Below, piece after piece: positions 13,651-27,400 of a DNA stretch of 64,000 bases. A model generated the notes under the pieces. The model saw only the letters and a program-made list of their open reading frames with translations, did not search any database and was not told the DNA's origin. Both the position numbers and the translations under genes were made by a program. Origin of the DNA: Homalodisca vitripennis (lineage: Eukaryota; Arthropoda; Insecta; Hemiptera; Cicadellidae). The stretch covers positions 66,654,501 through 66,718,500 of the forward strand of contig NC_060215.1 in assembly GCF_021130785.1 (NCBI RefSeq), written 5' to 3'. Within the stretch, counting starts at the first letter, position 1. Each line of letters opens with the position of its first letter.

Positions 13651-14040
13651 GTTTATACAAGAGCCTGGTGAGATAGTATTGCCGGTGAAAACATCGTACA
13701 ACCAATCCGTTGTACAACCAACGTTCGAACCCTGTGTATTCCTATTGCAGCCTCGAGTGTGAAGAGACAAGACTGGCGACAAAGGCCGGTGTATTCCCAG
13801 TTCGGCCATGAGGCTGTAAGTTACAAGCGAAGCCGGAGTTTTCTCCATTAATTCAGCTTCGAGGTTAGCTTGATATAAGGTTGCTAGCAATCCCTTTCCG
13901 GTGTATTGCCTTTCCGAAATTAAAGCGAATGGTGTAGAGGTCTATGAATCTTTATACAAACAATTTCTATACTGTCGTAAAATACGTTACGTACGACGAA
14001 AGAATACTTCCATAATTGCCTTTTTGCTGATGCGATAGAT
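13650..14040. repeat. Decayed left flank of the 107-bp satellite
   Basis: Phrases resembling the 107-bp unit appear here in diverged form, such as CTGGTGAGATAGTATTGCCGG near 13662 and ACCGGCGAAGCC near 14043. They are interspersed with unrelated sequence. The 101-codon minus-strand frame at 13585-13890 overlaps this repeat-derived DNA and is probably not a gene. Confidence 0.4.
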
Positions 14041-14965
14041 ATTACCGGCGAAGCCAGCGTCATCATAGGCCGCGTCACAGGGCTAATGAGATAGGGGTGG
14101 TGACGAAGTTGTCTTTTCCAATCACTCACTATTTAAGCTGGCGAGATAGCGGTGTCCTGAAACCATGATGATAATCCACGTCACAGAGCTAATGGGATTA
14201 CGGGTGGTGACGAAGTTGTCTGTTCCAATCAGTCATTATTTTACCTAGCGAACAGGCGGTGTCCTGAAACCATGATGATAATCCACGTCACAGAGCTAAT
14301 GGGATTACGGGTGGTGACGAAGTTGTCTGTTCCAATCAGTCATTATTTTACCTAGCGAACAGGCGGTGTCCTGAAACCATGATGATAATCCACGTCACAG
14401 AGCTAATGGGATTACGGGTTGTGACGAAGTTGTCTGTTCCAATCAGTCATTATTTTACCTAGCGAACAGGCGGTGTCACTGAAACCAAGATGATGATCCA
14501 CGTCACAGAGCTAATGGGATTACGGGTGGTGACGAAGTTGTCTGTTCCAATCAGTCATTATTTTACCTAGCGAACAGGCGGTGTCACTGAAACCAAGATG
14601 ATGATACACGTCACATAGCTAATGAGATAGGGGTGGTGACGAAGTTGTCTGTTCCAATCAGTCATTATTTTACCTAGCGAACAGGCGGTGTCACTGAAAC
14701 CATGATGATAATCCACGTCACAGAGCTAATGGGATTACGGGTTGTGACGAAGTTGTCTGTTCCAATCAGTCATTATTTTACCTAGCGAACAGGCGGTGTC
14801 ACTGAAACCAAGATGATGATCCACGTCACAGAGCTAATGAGATAGGGATGGTGACGAAGTTGTCTTTTCCAATCACTCACTATTTTAGCTGGCGAGATGG
14901 CTTTGTCGCTAAAACTACTGCCGTTACTCAACTATACCCATGTAGTGAGATAGGCTTGCTTACGA
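14040..14965. repeat. 107-108 bp tandem satellite, 8 good copies
   Basis: The anchor TGACGAAGTTGTC starts at 14101, 14208, 14315, 14422, 14530, 14637, 14745 and 14852, giving intervals of 107 or 108 bp. Internal copies are nearly identical, while the outermost copies are diverged, as expected when unequal exchange homogenises the centre. The 107/108 alternation comes from a 1-base difference in the GGTGTC(A)CTGAAACC segment. A ninth, degraded copy begins near 14960. The period is unrelated to the 58-bp array. Confidence 0.95.
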
Positions 14966-15019
14966 AGTTGGTACTTTTTGAATCAGTATTTTCGCTGGTG
15001 AAATAAGTGTCTACAATCA

Positions 15020-16450
15020 TTCTTCTAACATCTGAGGTAGAGCTGTATACGATGTTAGTATATAAAGTACCGCCTGTATGCTAGTATGCCTGGAAATTCG
15101 ATTTATTTTCAATACCGTCCTGGTGCTGGTGTTACGAAGTAGTCGGAGAAATCGGTGTATTTTAAAGGGCTGTGAGGAACTGATGATGCAGAGGAAATTG
15201 TTTTGTTTTGCGTAAGGAACGGAAGGTAGTTTGGGCCAAGCGATTAACGCATTAGAAAACATTTTCCTTGAAGCCTCTGGAGTTACTTTATAACTTCAAT
15301 TTTACAGTGATTAAAATAGTGTACTGGAAAAAATTATAGTCTAGTGAAAAAATTACAGTCTTTTGAAAGAGTTTTATATCATATTATAAAAATACATAGA
15401 ATTTTCAAAATGCATTATTCTTTTTCTAAAGTCTCAGAATTTAAATATAATTCCGGTATTAAAAAGAATATATTAAATACAACACTTTATTTTTATATAA
15501 AATTTAATGGAAACTGATCTGAGACGCTTTGTTGTTTACATTGGATGGTTTTATTGGAATAATAGTTGTGTGTTAAAGGCTAAAGTTTTAATCACATTAT
15601 TGTATGGAAACTAAATGTATTTTGATATTATTTAAATCATAAATTATTGCAATCTTTAAAAGAGTGTGCGTGTAAAAGTTGCATACTAATTATTCATCGC
15701 GGTGTATCCCTCAAACGAGGTATTCTTTTTTAGAAGAATAAAGGTTATAATGGTAATACTAATGAAGATGTACTCTCATTTGAAAAGTATTCTGCTGACC
15801 ATGAAGTGGGCGAATTAAATTAAAAGTAAACGCAAAGCACAAGAGTAACGTTAGAGGCAAAAGCGGGCTCTCCTCTCGCTTGCTAACATCTAACCCATGC
15901 AAATAAAAAATTATATATATTTCCTGCATTAGTACTTAATAGACTCCAAGGCCTGTAAATTACTTATGCTCATTAAAACATGTAGTGTTTGAATGTTCCC
16001 TGTTATCGGTGGAAAATTATTGAGTTCTCGAACCGCATCCAAAATCTTTCAGGTACAAAAAGATTTATCTTAACTAAAGCCTGAATAGTCGCAGCCGCTG
16101 CCAGATGAAATCGGGGTGTGTTAGCTCGCTCTATAGTAAGTTGTCATAACAAGTTTAATTTTTAAATAGTTTAATTTTTTCATCCCAGGATGACATATTA
16201 GACAACTCGAAAACTTTAAAAGTATCGAATGACGCCTCAATTTAAAGACATTACTGAAAATAGTAAATCGTGAGTAACTTAAAACTGTACAAGTTTCAGT
16301 ATCATAAAATACAGTAAGTCTCTATTCCTCTGATATTCGAGATAAAATACGTAGTTGCAGTTTTACATCTGAAAAGATATAGACAACAATTATTTAGGGG
16401 GGGGGGGGTTAAGATTTTGAACACTGATTACCAATGCACACAGGTGAGTA
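15020..16450. other. AT-rich non-coding stretch
   Basis: No supported gene. A run of 12 G occurs at 16397-16408. The frame at 15017-15262 (minus) has no recognisable domain and abuts decayed satellite. Confidence 0.5.
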
Positions 16451-16458
16451 ATTGAGAG

Positions 16459-16695
16459 TCATAATTTCATTCTAGTTTTATGTAATTTTCCGGAGGAGGG
16501 AACGTCCCTCTTATCACTTTCGTCCTTGTAGGGGATTATAGAAGTGATTGATTGAGAAACATTAGTACTGCTGATAAGGTCCTCAATAGGATCGCAGTCG
16601 AGAACTGGGAACATCGATACCGTCGGTTGTCGCGGGATCGACACAATCGGTTGTCTGACCGATACTGTATTCCCCACAGGTAGAGTCGACTCGTG
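16459..16695 (-). other. Unrecognised open segment, possible coding fragment
   Basis: An open minus-strand frame of about 79 codons begins after an in-frame TGA at 16696-16698 and ends at a stop at 16459. It has rather protein-like composition, with the repeated short phrases QPIVSIP and QPTVSMF followed by an acidic patch (LDCDPIEDL). I do not recognise the family. There is no ATG near the beginning; the first is internal at MFPVL. It could be a transposon gag-like relic, an exon of an unannotated minus-strand gene, or chance. It borders a CpG-rich island. Confidence 0.2.
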
Positions 16696-16959
16696 TCAGT
16701 CAGTCGCCCTCGCTCAGTCGTAGAAGGTGCGCGGCCGCCCGTAAATCGCCAACGTGTCTCGCCAGTGCTAGTGCGCGTCGAGCCGCCGCTCTCTGTTCTC
16801 TGTTGTTAGTTTAAATATTAGGTAGTTGGAATATCAAGTGAACAAATAGCTTTTGTGCTATTCACCCATGCCGAGAGCCGACACACTTCCTCTACTGTTT
16901 CTGTTGTCATATCGTTGATTAGTCGATTGCTATGTGTGACCTATGAATTCTATTGATAG
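16680..16959 (+). promoter_or_regulatory. CpG-rich, promoter-like island with possible non-coding first exon
   Basis: About 120 bp (16680-16800) are rich in CpG and contain two TCAGTC motifs resembling the arthropod initiator, in contrast to AT-rich flanks. A good splice donor, GATAG|GTAAGA, follows at 16959/16960. Together these are compatible with a promoter plus untranslated first exon on the plus strand. No transcript evidence is available and no partner exon could be assigned. Confidence 0.25.
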
Positions 16960-19870
16960 GTAAGAATCGACAATACGTTTGTCTACGGTAGTACGACTCT
17001 AGTGATCCAAAGACGTGTATTAGAAAATAAATTTCTTCTCCTGCCCTTATCAATAAAATCACTATTATAGACGTGTTAGATTGTACTTCAGCTAGCAGTG
17101 AAGGATAAACATTCTATTCCAGCATCTAGACGAAAAATATTTATCTAAATAAAAACCTTTCTTTAATCTTTTCGTCAAGTGCAATCAGAACTATAATTCG
17201 AAATGTAATGTAACTGTGTCTTAATTTGAAACTACATATTTTTCTTCTCAGGCGTTTGTTATTTATTTATAGTTAGCTGTATGTAATATTCTGTTTCAGT
17301 ATTACAAACAGAATGTTTTAGTTTTTGCCCCTCTATTTTATTTCTGACAATCACTACAGGGGTAGAACTAATTAATGTTACACATTGACAGCTCTGATCG
17401 ATTGTTGTTATTTTGTTTTGCTTGAGGCCACGGGGTCAAATCCTCAAAATTACGCTGGCAATGTAAATATACAGAGTAGAAATAATATATAAGAATATAT
17501 AAGTACATTTGCTTAAACCTGTATTAGTTAAAGAGATTTATTTAAAACTCTTCAGGAGGTTTCTTAAGATTTCACGAAGTATTCATCTTCCTGTATATTT
17601 TTATTGTTTCTGCTTAAGAGGCGGGGAAGTAGGCGCCACATAAAGTGTTTAAGTAGCAACCCTTGTAACCCATCAACATGAAAGAACACAACAAACGAAA
17701 TCCAACGTCTGCGGCGTTTAAAAAAGCCACAAACAATAGGAGCTGTTAAAGTGTAGAATTTCACACTTAGATTTTTATTGTTTTAATGATACACATCTGT
17801 TCCAAACGGTAACTATCAGAATTGTAATTAAATGCTTATATAAGTAATTGCTATTTCAGTACAGTTTACGTATTAATGTACTGCCCCTCTTTCCAAAAGG
17901 ATGCTGCTTATATTTTAGACTCAAAATACAAAACTAAGAGTGTTTTGTCACCCGTCATTTTTAGACAAGAAACATTGGCGTAAGCAGTTTTTGATACAGA
18001 TTTGAATAAACTTTCATCTGATTGACCATAAGATGGGATTTAATATTTCAAACTTTTGTTGTCCTCCACCTTCGTACTTCTGGCAAAATGGCAATCGAAA
18101 ATATTTAAAAATAAAAGTCAAATTATCTCATGAAGATGTCATAGTTTGTTATATAGTAGCCTAACTGTTACTAGGCGAAGATAGGAATATGTTTTGACTT
18201 AGACTATACAACATCAAAATATTTCAAAATTTTCATTATTTTACTTAAAGGAGGGTGGTTGTTTCATTTACGCCACAGGGCGTATAATTATGACGTAAAA
18301 TAGTTACTAAAATATTTATCGCGCGACAGTCCCTTAATCTATCGTGTATACATTTATAAATGTTTATAAAATAATAGTTTCCACTGTTGTTTTAAAGATC
18401 AGTATGCACGATACAATACACACGAGCGATGGTTATCTAGTGATTCAACTTTTAGACAGGACCTCTGCAACGAACACGGGCAAAGAAAAATTAGTAACCG
18501 TGATTTACAATATCTGATAAAATCTGAAACCCAACCTGGCATCATCGGTGAACACTAACTATAATTATGGTAATATTAATCATAATAATGATAAGTATCT
18601 TATAATTCATTATAAGATATTTACTTGTACTAATTTTCATAAAATATCAACCACAATTTTTTTTTCACACTAAAAATAAGTGACATAGTCCAGAATGAAT
18701 GATTCTTGCAATTAAATTGTAAAAATAACTTTATTTGTACATTTTTCCTTAAGGGCAATTACTCTTTTGCTGAATTTTCTTGACAAAGGGCGATACTCAT
18801 ACATGCGTGGTGAATGCATTTTGAGTTTGACAGGGTAGTAAGAATATAAGTTCCTTTTGAGTTATGAAATCACTCTTGCCTCGTTGGGGGTTGGTGTATG
18901 CGGTAAAAAAATAAAAAATAAAAATCCAAAACTGTCACATTTTAAAATAAATATTTCTGGTTGGCTTTGGCGGCGTTCACTTCAGATGATAACACCTCTT
19001 TTAGAGTATGCCCTTCACATATATAAAACTAAAATAATTCTCGTAAATTGTGTCCGGAAAGAATCCATTACAGTTTAAATTTGTCACAATTCCCTATAGC
19101 TTTAATCTCTATCTCCCAGATTGGACAAAAAGCTGATCTCTTATTTAGTTAGAATCATTACAGTTAAATCATTATAGTGCTGTTTCTGGAATTCTGACAT
19201 ACTTGTACGCAACACTTCATCTCATCATAGATAAAGTAATAGATAAGATGTTATAGACTAAGCAAATGTGAGGGCAACCAATTATCAAACTAGTGGTAAC
19301 TTAATATTCATTAATAATTATCTAACATCTTATAAAATATAAATATTTGATCCTTCTCATTTGTCGCCATTGTATTAAACATAAATCTTGTAGCTTTCAA
19401 TTTTCCATAAGTTTGTTGATTTAAATAATTGTTTGTCGTATAACATGCTTATATATTCCGTGTTTTAATTTACTCCTATGTAGGTTATTTTTTGTAAAAA
19501 CAGGCATGAGTGATTAAAACTTAAATTTTTCTACTAGTTCACCCGGGACAGAGATGACTTTTGAGCCACTGGGCTGTTTCTTGCATTTGGTGTACGTTAT
19601 CAACCACAAATATTCTCCTTCAAAGACTGAAATATGAAACTAAAACATTTACTATGTTAAGGAAGAACAACTACATGCCAAAATTAATAAAGACATTTGT
19701 TTTCACTAATTCTTTTAATCATTTATTTCGTCAAGTTTTTTCCAAAATTACTTCATTGGTCTTGTATCTTATTCCTATCACTATTTGATCTACCTGTAAA
19801 CAGGCGCATTTAGAGGTATTATACATTTAGGATTCAAACCCAGAAACAATTTGAAGAAGCAACCATGCAA
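16960..19870. other. AT-rich non-coding stretch
   Basis: No supported gene. The only structure of note is a hairpin around 18593-18627, with arms like AGTATCTTATAAT and its near reverse complement. A weak inverted repeat (AAGATGTTAT near 19243 versus ATAACATCTT-like sequence near 19325) could be a miniature transposon relic. Confidence 0.5.
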
Positions 19871-20780
19871 AGCATTTGTTAAATTGTTTTCCTTACTTTT
19901 TTGGAATAGCTGGTGATGAATTTTTGATTTGGCAAGGAATAAGCGAGAAAGGGCTTTGCAATAGAATTATAGGGCACAGCTCAAAGTCTCGGTTGGCTAG
20001 AATTTTGAGATTTCTGCCCTTTGCCCAATTTTATTGCCGCAATACGCCCAGACAAAAATGGGCGCTTACGGGCGAAGTGAAACCGCATACGGGCAAGAAA
20101 GGGACTCACCGTCAGCGTCCACTTTTTACGATGTATCAATACTATGTCCTGCAACATCTATTGACAGATGCACCTGACTTATCCTCTCTCACGAGCTATG
20201 CGGCGATAGCCTGCATAATTACAATAAAAAATTAAAAATTTCCTTCGCCGTTTTACTAAAGATATCCTAAAGTCAACTGATGCGGTTGACCCTGGCACAC
20301 GGTTGGCCACCACCGTCAGCATCCTGCACGCACAACTCTGTTATGCAACCGACTGGACTGAGGTGAATTACGTTCACCTTGTTCTGTGCACTACCATTCT
20401 CGAGTCGGTGTACCGTAAAGCACCATTCAATAATGGAAGTTTACTTTTCCGTACTCGTACCTTCAAAATGTTGCTGTTTACAGGCGTAAGTGGCCTGGAC
20501 CCACGGATGACGCGTATTACGCCGGGTGTACAGTAAACCGGGCCCTTATAAGGCAGACGATTCCGTAGCCATCACGATCGGTTGCCACGCCAGGAATCCG
20601 CGATCAATTTTGCAACCATAGCACCAGCTGGCTGCTCGACCGCTTTCTCTTTCATCGAGTCTGTGTGACCCCGCGGTGTGATCGTGGGTCGTGTCCACGG
20701 GTCTCGGCCTGTTCCTTGCCGCTTGCCTCACCCTTCGTCCCCCACATACACGATTCCACATTCTTACGTGCGGATACAAA
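19870..20780. other. GC-richer island, probable transposon relic
   Basis: This 0.9-kb segment is far more GC-rich than its flanks. It contains repeated ACGGGC-type phrases (about 20067-20098) and long open frames on both strands: plus 19876-20235, plus 20303-20536 and minus 20546-20779. None has a recognisable domain, and neighbouring frames shift without a splice signal. The best reading is a degraded mobile element or old repeat, but the family is unknown. Confidence 0.35.
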
Positions 20781-20789
20781 GAGACAAAT

Positions 20790-23700
20790 CCTATTTTTTT
20801 TTTTTAACTAAAATATTATTCCAGTAGGCTTTAAAGATTTTTTAGACATTCTTGTTATACACTGACAAATTTAGCATAAATACTATTGAAAGATTTCTCA
20901 GTATTGAACAATTGTTTTAAGTAACAAGAAATTATAATGATTTTATATACGAGATATCTTTTAACTCAGTAAATGGGTACAATTTGGAAAACGATTGATG
21001 TTTCAGTGGGGATTATAATGATAAGATATTTTACTGCACTCAATTTCTAAGTAAATCTCTATTCTATTTACATGTTACTGTTGGTATGCTCTCTATTGGT
21101 TCAATGTTAACCTGTAATAGTAGTGGCGGTCTCAGGGTTTTTAGTATGGGACTTTGGATATTTAAAACCATTATACTGATGTTTTTTTTAATTAGCTTGC
21201 TTGAAAGGTTTACAAATAATAAGGAACCAATTAAATGAGCTAATATTTTTTACTTTCTATATACAATAAAGCGTACTACTTGTTAGTTAAATCCAAAATT
21301 GTTTTTGTTAATATTCACTGGCTTATTGAGTACGTAAAGTATAATAATATATATTAACTTTCATAAAAAGCGTAAGAATAAAATGCAAATAAGATTCAGC
21401 CGGAAATACTGAAAGATTGTAATTATATGGTAAACCGCTTTAGTTTTAGAAAGCACATCTACGACCACAAGTTAACTTTATTGATTAGTTAAGTTTCATA
21501 GTAGATTTTCTTTATGTAGCTCCACGGAACCGGCGGCCTAAAGCAGTTTTGTTGGTTCATCTTGCTGTAATGTTATCCTGGTTTCACAGAAACTGTAATT
21601 TAATTACTGTGCGTGTTGAATGTCTGAAGTTGAAAAACATTGACCAGAGTGATTATCTATTCAGAGATGTGACCTTTGAGAGTCGGTAAAGAAACCTTAA
21701 GTATAGAAAAATCCTTGAATATCTTTAAACTTTTAAACGGGTTAGGATTGTTACTGTAAAATTGCTCTCTAAAAACATATTTGTAGCTCTCATTGTCTTA
21801 TATCAAATTTTGGATTATATTTTGTGATTGTGTCGGCATTAAACTTTGAGTACGCATTGTTTGCCATTCAGAATTAGGAAACTTACGCCACTTCATTGAA
21901 ATTTTATCGCGCCTTATATCATTTTGTCGTCTTACAATATTCAACTCAACAATTTTTCCATTAAGGGGTTTCTGTCAATTTTTATGGACCCTTCTCCCAA
22001 ACTTATTCCGAAATATGTAGTATTTATTTTCATACTAATTATGCACCTTCACCTTTCCCAGTTCTGCTTGAACAGTTTGTAAGCAACTCACCCAATTTTT
22101 AGTAGAGAAATAATCTATCCAAAATTGTTTTGGCTATGAGAGTGAAAGATCTCTTTATATAAGTTACATTTAAATGTTGATATGTAACGAATGTATTATA
22201 GATTAACGTGTGTAATTAGTTTGATGGTTGTTTGGTAATTTTGGGGTTGGAATAGAGGGTATTAGCACGGAGGATACTAAGTAGCATCATGCTCACCATG
22301 ACCAGCATTCAGAAGTGTGTAGCTATCTATAGTAGTAGTATCAGTTGTAATTTAGTAAAGAATGGAATTTTCCGCAGTTCATTAGATTGTAGAAGAGAAG
22401 AGGACTGATAATATGGCTTATAGCTCACCTAGTAACAGGTTTACCATATGAGAATCATACGAAGTATTAAAGTACATGATTTTATAGACGTAAAAGTACA
22501 AGCGAAGGAATTGTAATACATTTTTACATACGTATGGAACAAAATACAGTTCCTAGTGTTAACTGTACAAACTCTTTGCTTACAAATACAAAGTTTAAGA
22601 ACAAATATTCCTTTAATTAGTGAAAACACATGTGGACTATAAAGTTATTTTGATGTGGTCGATCAAAACCATTTTGACATACTAATTGTTGCTATTTGTA
22701 TAAAGATTAATAATTAATGTGCTAAATATCAGCTCTGTATGTTACAAGGAAATAGGAGAATTTATTATGAGAAGCAAGAGTTTTTATGAGTAGTAGTGAT
22801 GATGGGAGTTGTGAGCAGTGGTAAAATAGGACTTAGGCCTGTATTAAGTTGGGATTCTTTGATATGTTAAGTATGTTTTATGCTGTTACATTTAGAAACC
22901 AGTTCGTATTTCGTTAATGAACAAATACTGAATATGTACCTTCACCAAACTTCGCAACATATTATCAGTGTACAACTGTTTTGGTTGCAAGATTTAACTG
23001 CATTTTGTAATCCTACTTTCTATCAGTTATGTGAACAAAGGTAGGTTAGTGTGCACCTTGGTTCTCGGTTGCGAAGGGCGACGATCGCTCACATTCTCCA
23101 GGGTGATCTAGATGGATCTTAGTAGTAATAATGATACTATAACACACACGTATTCATTCAATCTATTCATGTAATGTAATTTGAACTACAATAACGCGCT
23201 TTCAACATCATAGGCTTTTTTATGTCCTCTAGCCTGCGAAGCGTATCAAAGAATCCGGCAACCACATTTGCTGTAGAATCTGACAACGACATGAACATAG
23301 CTAATTGTGCACGCTCATGTTATAATTACACCATTTAGGCTGTTGTATAAGGAGAATATGTCGTTAGGGTACAGAAATAGATATGCGGATTGTAGTGTTA
23401 TTCTAGAAAATAACTGTCTTAAAAAAATACCCTTCAATAGCAAATGTAAAGATTCTCAAAATTCAGACACCTAAACCACACCACATTTAACTCTCACTCA
23501 GACGTACAAATACAAACCATACAATATCTTACCTATCTGTTTGTACCGTTACATACCAAGTGCATTGCTGAGCTTGGATGAAATTTGGCATTTTTATGTA
23601 CTTTATGGTCATAGCGTGACAATGTTTGGATGTTTCTGCATCTACCAACAACTTAAAGATTTTTTGACTTCAGCGAGTTTTTTTGGTACCTGAAGAAAAG

Positions 23701-24080
23701 GTTAGATCCCAATCATAGAATCGCAATGTTCTATTCTTTTACATCAACGATAGCAAATTTCCAAAAACCGATTATTTTATAAAATCAACCATCATCGATA
23801 ATAAACATAAAACAAAGAGGAGATTAAGATAAAATCAGGAGATTAGGATAGTATGCGAGAGTTTCTCGAGGACAAACATTTCATGTTCCGACATTTAATA
23901 ATGTCCACTTAATTCCCATTTAATAGAAACTGTGAATATATTTTTATATGGATTTTTTAATTTAATATCGGAAATACAGATACTGAAAATATAGTACTGA
24001 ATAAACGATTTAAAATATCTTAAATCCTGTTATCCTATCGAAGTTTAAAGAGCAAGAAAAACTTGCTGTCTGTAACAAAA
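20790..24080. other. AT-rich non-coding stretch
   Basis: I see no gene, RNA or repeat that I can support in this stretch. Confidence 0.5.
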
Positions 24081-24179
24081 TTGTGGACTTCCTCTCGTGT
24101 ATTACAAATGTAAAAAAATGCACAAATCGCCGATAAGAGTATAATGACTGTGGATCGGGAATGTACTCGGCCAAAGTAG

Positions 24180-24330
24180 GAAAATAGTTCGAACTGCGGT
24201 AGCGTTACTGGTGTCGGTGTGGCGGCTAGCCGTGAGTGTGTCCCGTTGTCCGCACACCGTGACAGGCGAGAGGCGACAAGCGGTCACCGCCACCTCTCTG
24301 TCCCTCTCGGTCTCGGACACGGATGCAATT
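24180..24330. other. CpG-rich patch with open frames on both strands
   Basis: A short GC-rich patch is open on the plus strand (24211-24438) and the minus strand (24102-24320). Both translations are Ser/Thr/Arg-rich with no recognisable domain, as expected from composition alone. The patch contains a donor-like GTGAGT at about 24231. It could be a promoter or a transposon scrap; no call is possible. Confidence 0.2.
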
Positions 24331-24439
24331 GATCTAGAAAAAGGATGTAAGAATACATTTGTAAGAGAAGCAAATTATGAAAGTGGGGAACATAACAACC
24401 GTGGCCTGACTCTTCCCTATGGAACCAAACGATTATAAA

Positions 24440-27400
24440 GTGTTTTCGTTTAGTATACAGATGTGTTGCAGTTGTAATCCGGCCGGAGAGGTAGTTAGCA
24501 TTGCATTGTATAATTACACAACCCAGCTAGCTTTACGTAAGAATTATTAATTTTCTATAAAATGAAAATTTCGCCACGCTAGTTTTAGTGAAGGCTGAAA
24601 TGGAGTGGGCATCGTAAAGGTTAAACATACTAAATGATAGTTGTTTCATATTTCAGACAGTTTGGTTGGGCAGAGGGTAATCATGATCTATTTATGCTTA
24701 AATAAGCGTCACGTTACAAGTCAAACTTATATATTAGTGTACACTCCTCTCATTTTGACTATCATAAAAAGTGCTAAATAAAGTTGAAATTGATTTTCAA
24801 ATGTTTTTACATACAAAAGTAATTTAATTCCATAAGTTTGAACGTTACGTTATAACATATTAACATTACCAAGAAGTAAAATTGAAATCTGCGTTCCGAT
24901 TTGAAATTAATGTTTGGATTATTTAATCTATCCATATAGTATGTCCGTAGTCTCAAGAGCCCGTTGCACCCGAACGCGCACACACCGTCACGTGCAGCCC
25001 GGTCTTCGTGCCATCACTGTGCCGATGACCCACATAGTAGTCCTTACAACGATCTACAAAACTGATAGTTTTATAATTTTTATTTATGGTTAATATTTTT
25101 GTAATTTTTACATTATTTCATGAAAATTGAGTCTAAACACGAAATGACTACGATTATCCCGACGTATCGTTGAAATGAAGAGGTGAAATAATGAACTCAA
25201 CTCAATTGATACAATATTTCTAAACTTTTCATTTATCTTAAGTAATAAACAGATAGATTAATTATTTACGTTATTAAATTAACAATAAGCTAATTTCGTT
25301 ATCGTTTTGTAATTTCGTAATACAAATTATATGTTTGCTGTAATAACAGGTGGTTATTACAAAATATAAGTAACAAATATTACAAGGTTGAGTTGATCAC
25401 TGACATCTTTATTTCCAAGATATGTTAGGAATGTCTAAGGCATATCGTGTTTGGATACTATTTTCATGAAAACATCCCGAATAAAAATTACTAGAATATT
25501 AACCTAAAATGAAAAATATAAAGATTTGCGGTTTTAGTGATTAAAGCTGAAAATGTGCATCACCGAGATAAAAGTTACAGCAGATTGGCCAGGCTGCACG
25601 TGTGGTGTGTGCAGACTGTAGTTATTTAGTCATATAACATAACAAAATTCATAACAATTCTGTTATGTGAATTGTGATTTATTATGTGTCTCTGGTAAGC
25701 CAGTAAATAAAAATTATTGTGTACATATTGTTTTTATCATAATAATAGTCAATCCATGTCAATCTCAGATACTGTTAAGATGTTTTATCATATGGGAAGT
25801 AGGCCACCCACTCACCAATACTGGTTATATATTGTTTTATCTTTTCACAATTAAAGCAATAAATCAGGATTTTTTTATATACATTGATTCGTCTTATAGT
25901 AAGCAAATATCGTAAACATGATCTTTGCCTGTAATCAGGAATAAAACATAAACATCATTTATCATTCGGTGGGTAAGTCAAGTCATAAGCATTTTTTTTT
26001 ATTGGTTACTCAGGTAAGATAAGAATTCTAGAATCAAATTCCACTTTGTAACAACGCAACGTAGTAACTCGATTGAACTCCACCAAGAAAGAAACCAATC
26101 TTCAGGAAAGCTAATTTTGGTAGTGGCCGAAAGAAAACTAGCAAACATTCTATAAAAGTTTAATTTTTCACAGATAATATTTGTAAATTTAAGACATTGC
26201 AAACACACCGTTATCATGCAAATAGTGTAATCATTAAATCGGCACAAACCAACAAAATAAAAAAATTGGTTATTGCCATTTTCAGTCGCTTAGCTCGGAT
26301 AATCGACGCTGATATAGCTTGTTATAACGTGCATTACATTTATTTTAAGTGTTTCAAACTAAAAAAATAAATATCTGTCAAAAATTCATACCTAAATATT
26401 ATTCTCTGTTTGTTCCTTAGCCACCAAGTTAGCGTAGCTGATGATCGATTACTGTCATAGAGGATTTCCCCATATCGAGTTTACGACAGCTACGTTGTTT
26501 TTTTGTAAAGTGAAAATTAACTCTCACCTCTCGTAGTATATAGATATTGCTATCGTGTGGTTGCGGTAGGCCTATCAACCGCAGAGATAGATATTGTTTT
26601 ATCGTAATGGTCCGATTCTGTTTAGTAATTTACACTAGCACAGGTACTGCTGCACCATGAAAAGCCCATTAAATTCAACTATTTTTATTTTACCATTAAG
26701 TTTTTCAATCAAATCATATGAATTTTTCGAAATTCACCTATGTCTCTTGCCAGCCTTTAACTCTTTCTTGTCCTTATATCCAGATTCATGTTAAACTAAC
26801 AACAATAGTATAATAAATATCGCAAAACAGCAGGGGGTTTATTAAAATCCCCTTTTAGTACTTAGTACTAAGCCAAGGTCACCGCTCTTTTACAAAATGT
26901 TATCAATTAACAACATTACTGATTTATCTATTACAATAGGCCAAGGCCGGCATCAACAGATCGAGTATTTTAACGTTTTCAAATGAATACACAAATAAAC
27001 AGTCAACATCTTATACTTACAAAATTGTATACGACTGTTTATTTGTGACACACGCTGTTGATATAAAAAAAAGTTTAGCCATTTTCATATCTAAACCTCG
27101 AATTGAAATTATGCTACAAGATAAATTTGTTATTTATAAATATTAAACCATCTTTTTCAGTACCGAGTTTACTAGTTGCTCTTGTCCAACGTAATTTTAT
27201 TTAGCCTTGGAATCAAATTTCAAATTAATTTGACCAACCACGGCTTAATTGTATATGAGAAGGATACAACTGTATAATTATTGTGCACTGCTGTTTTCTT
27301 GCCATCTCCGTGTGGCTATTATTATATTGTGTGGTAAATATTTAGATATAATGGCTATTTATATTTTTCTCTCCCACTAATAAGATCCTCGCACAGGCCA

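Noticed and set aside
13585..13890. 101-codon minus-strand open frame
   Set aside because: It overlaps decayed copies of the 107-bp satellite and has no recognisable domain.
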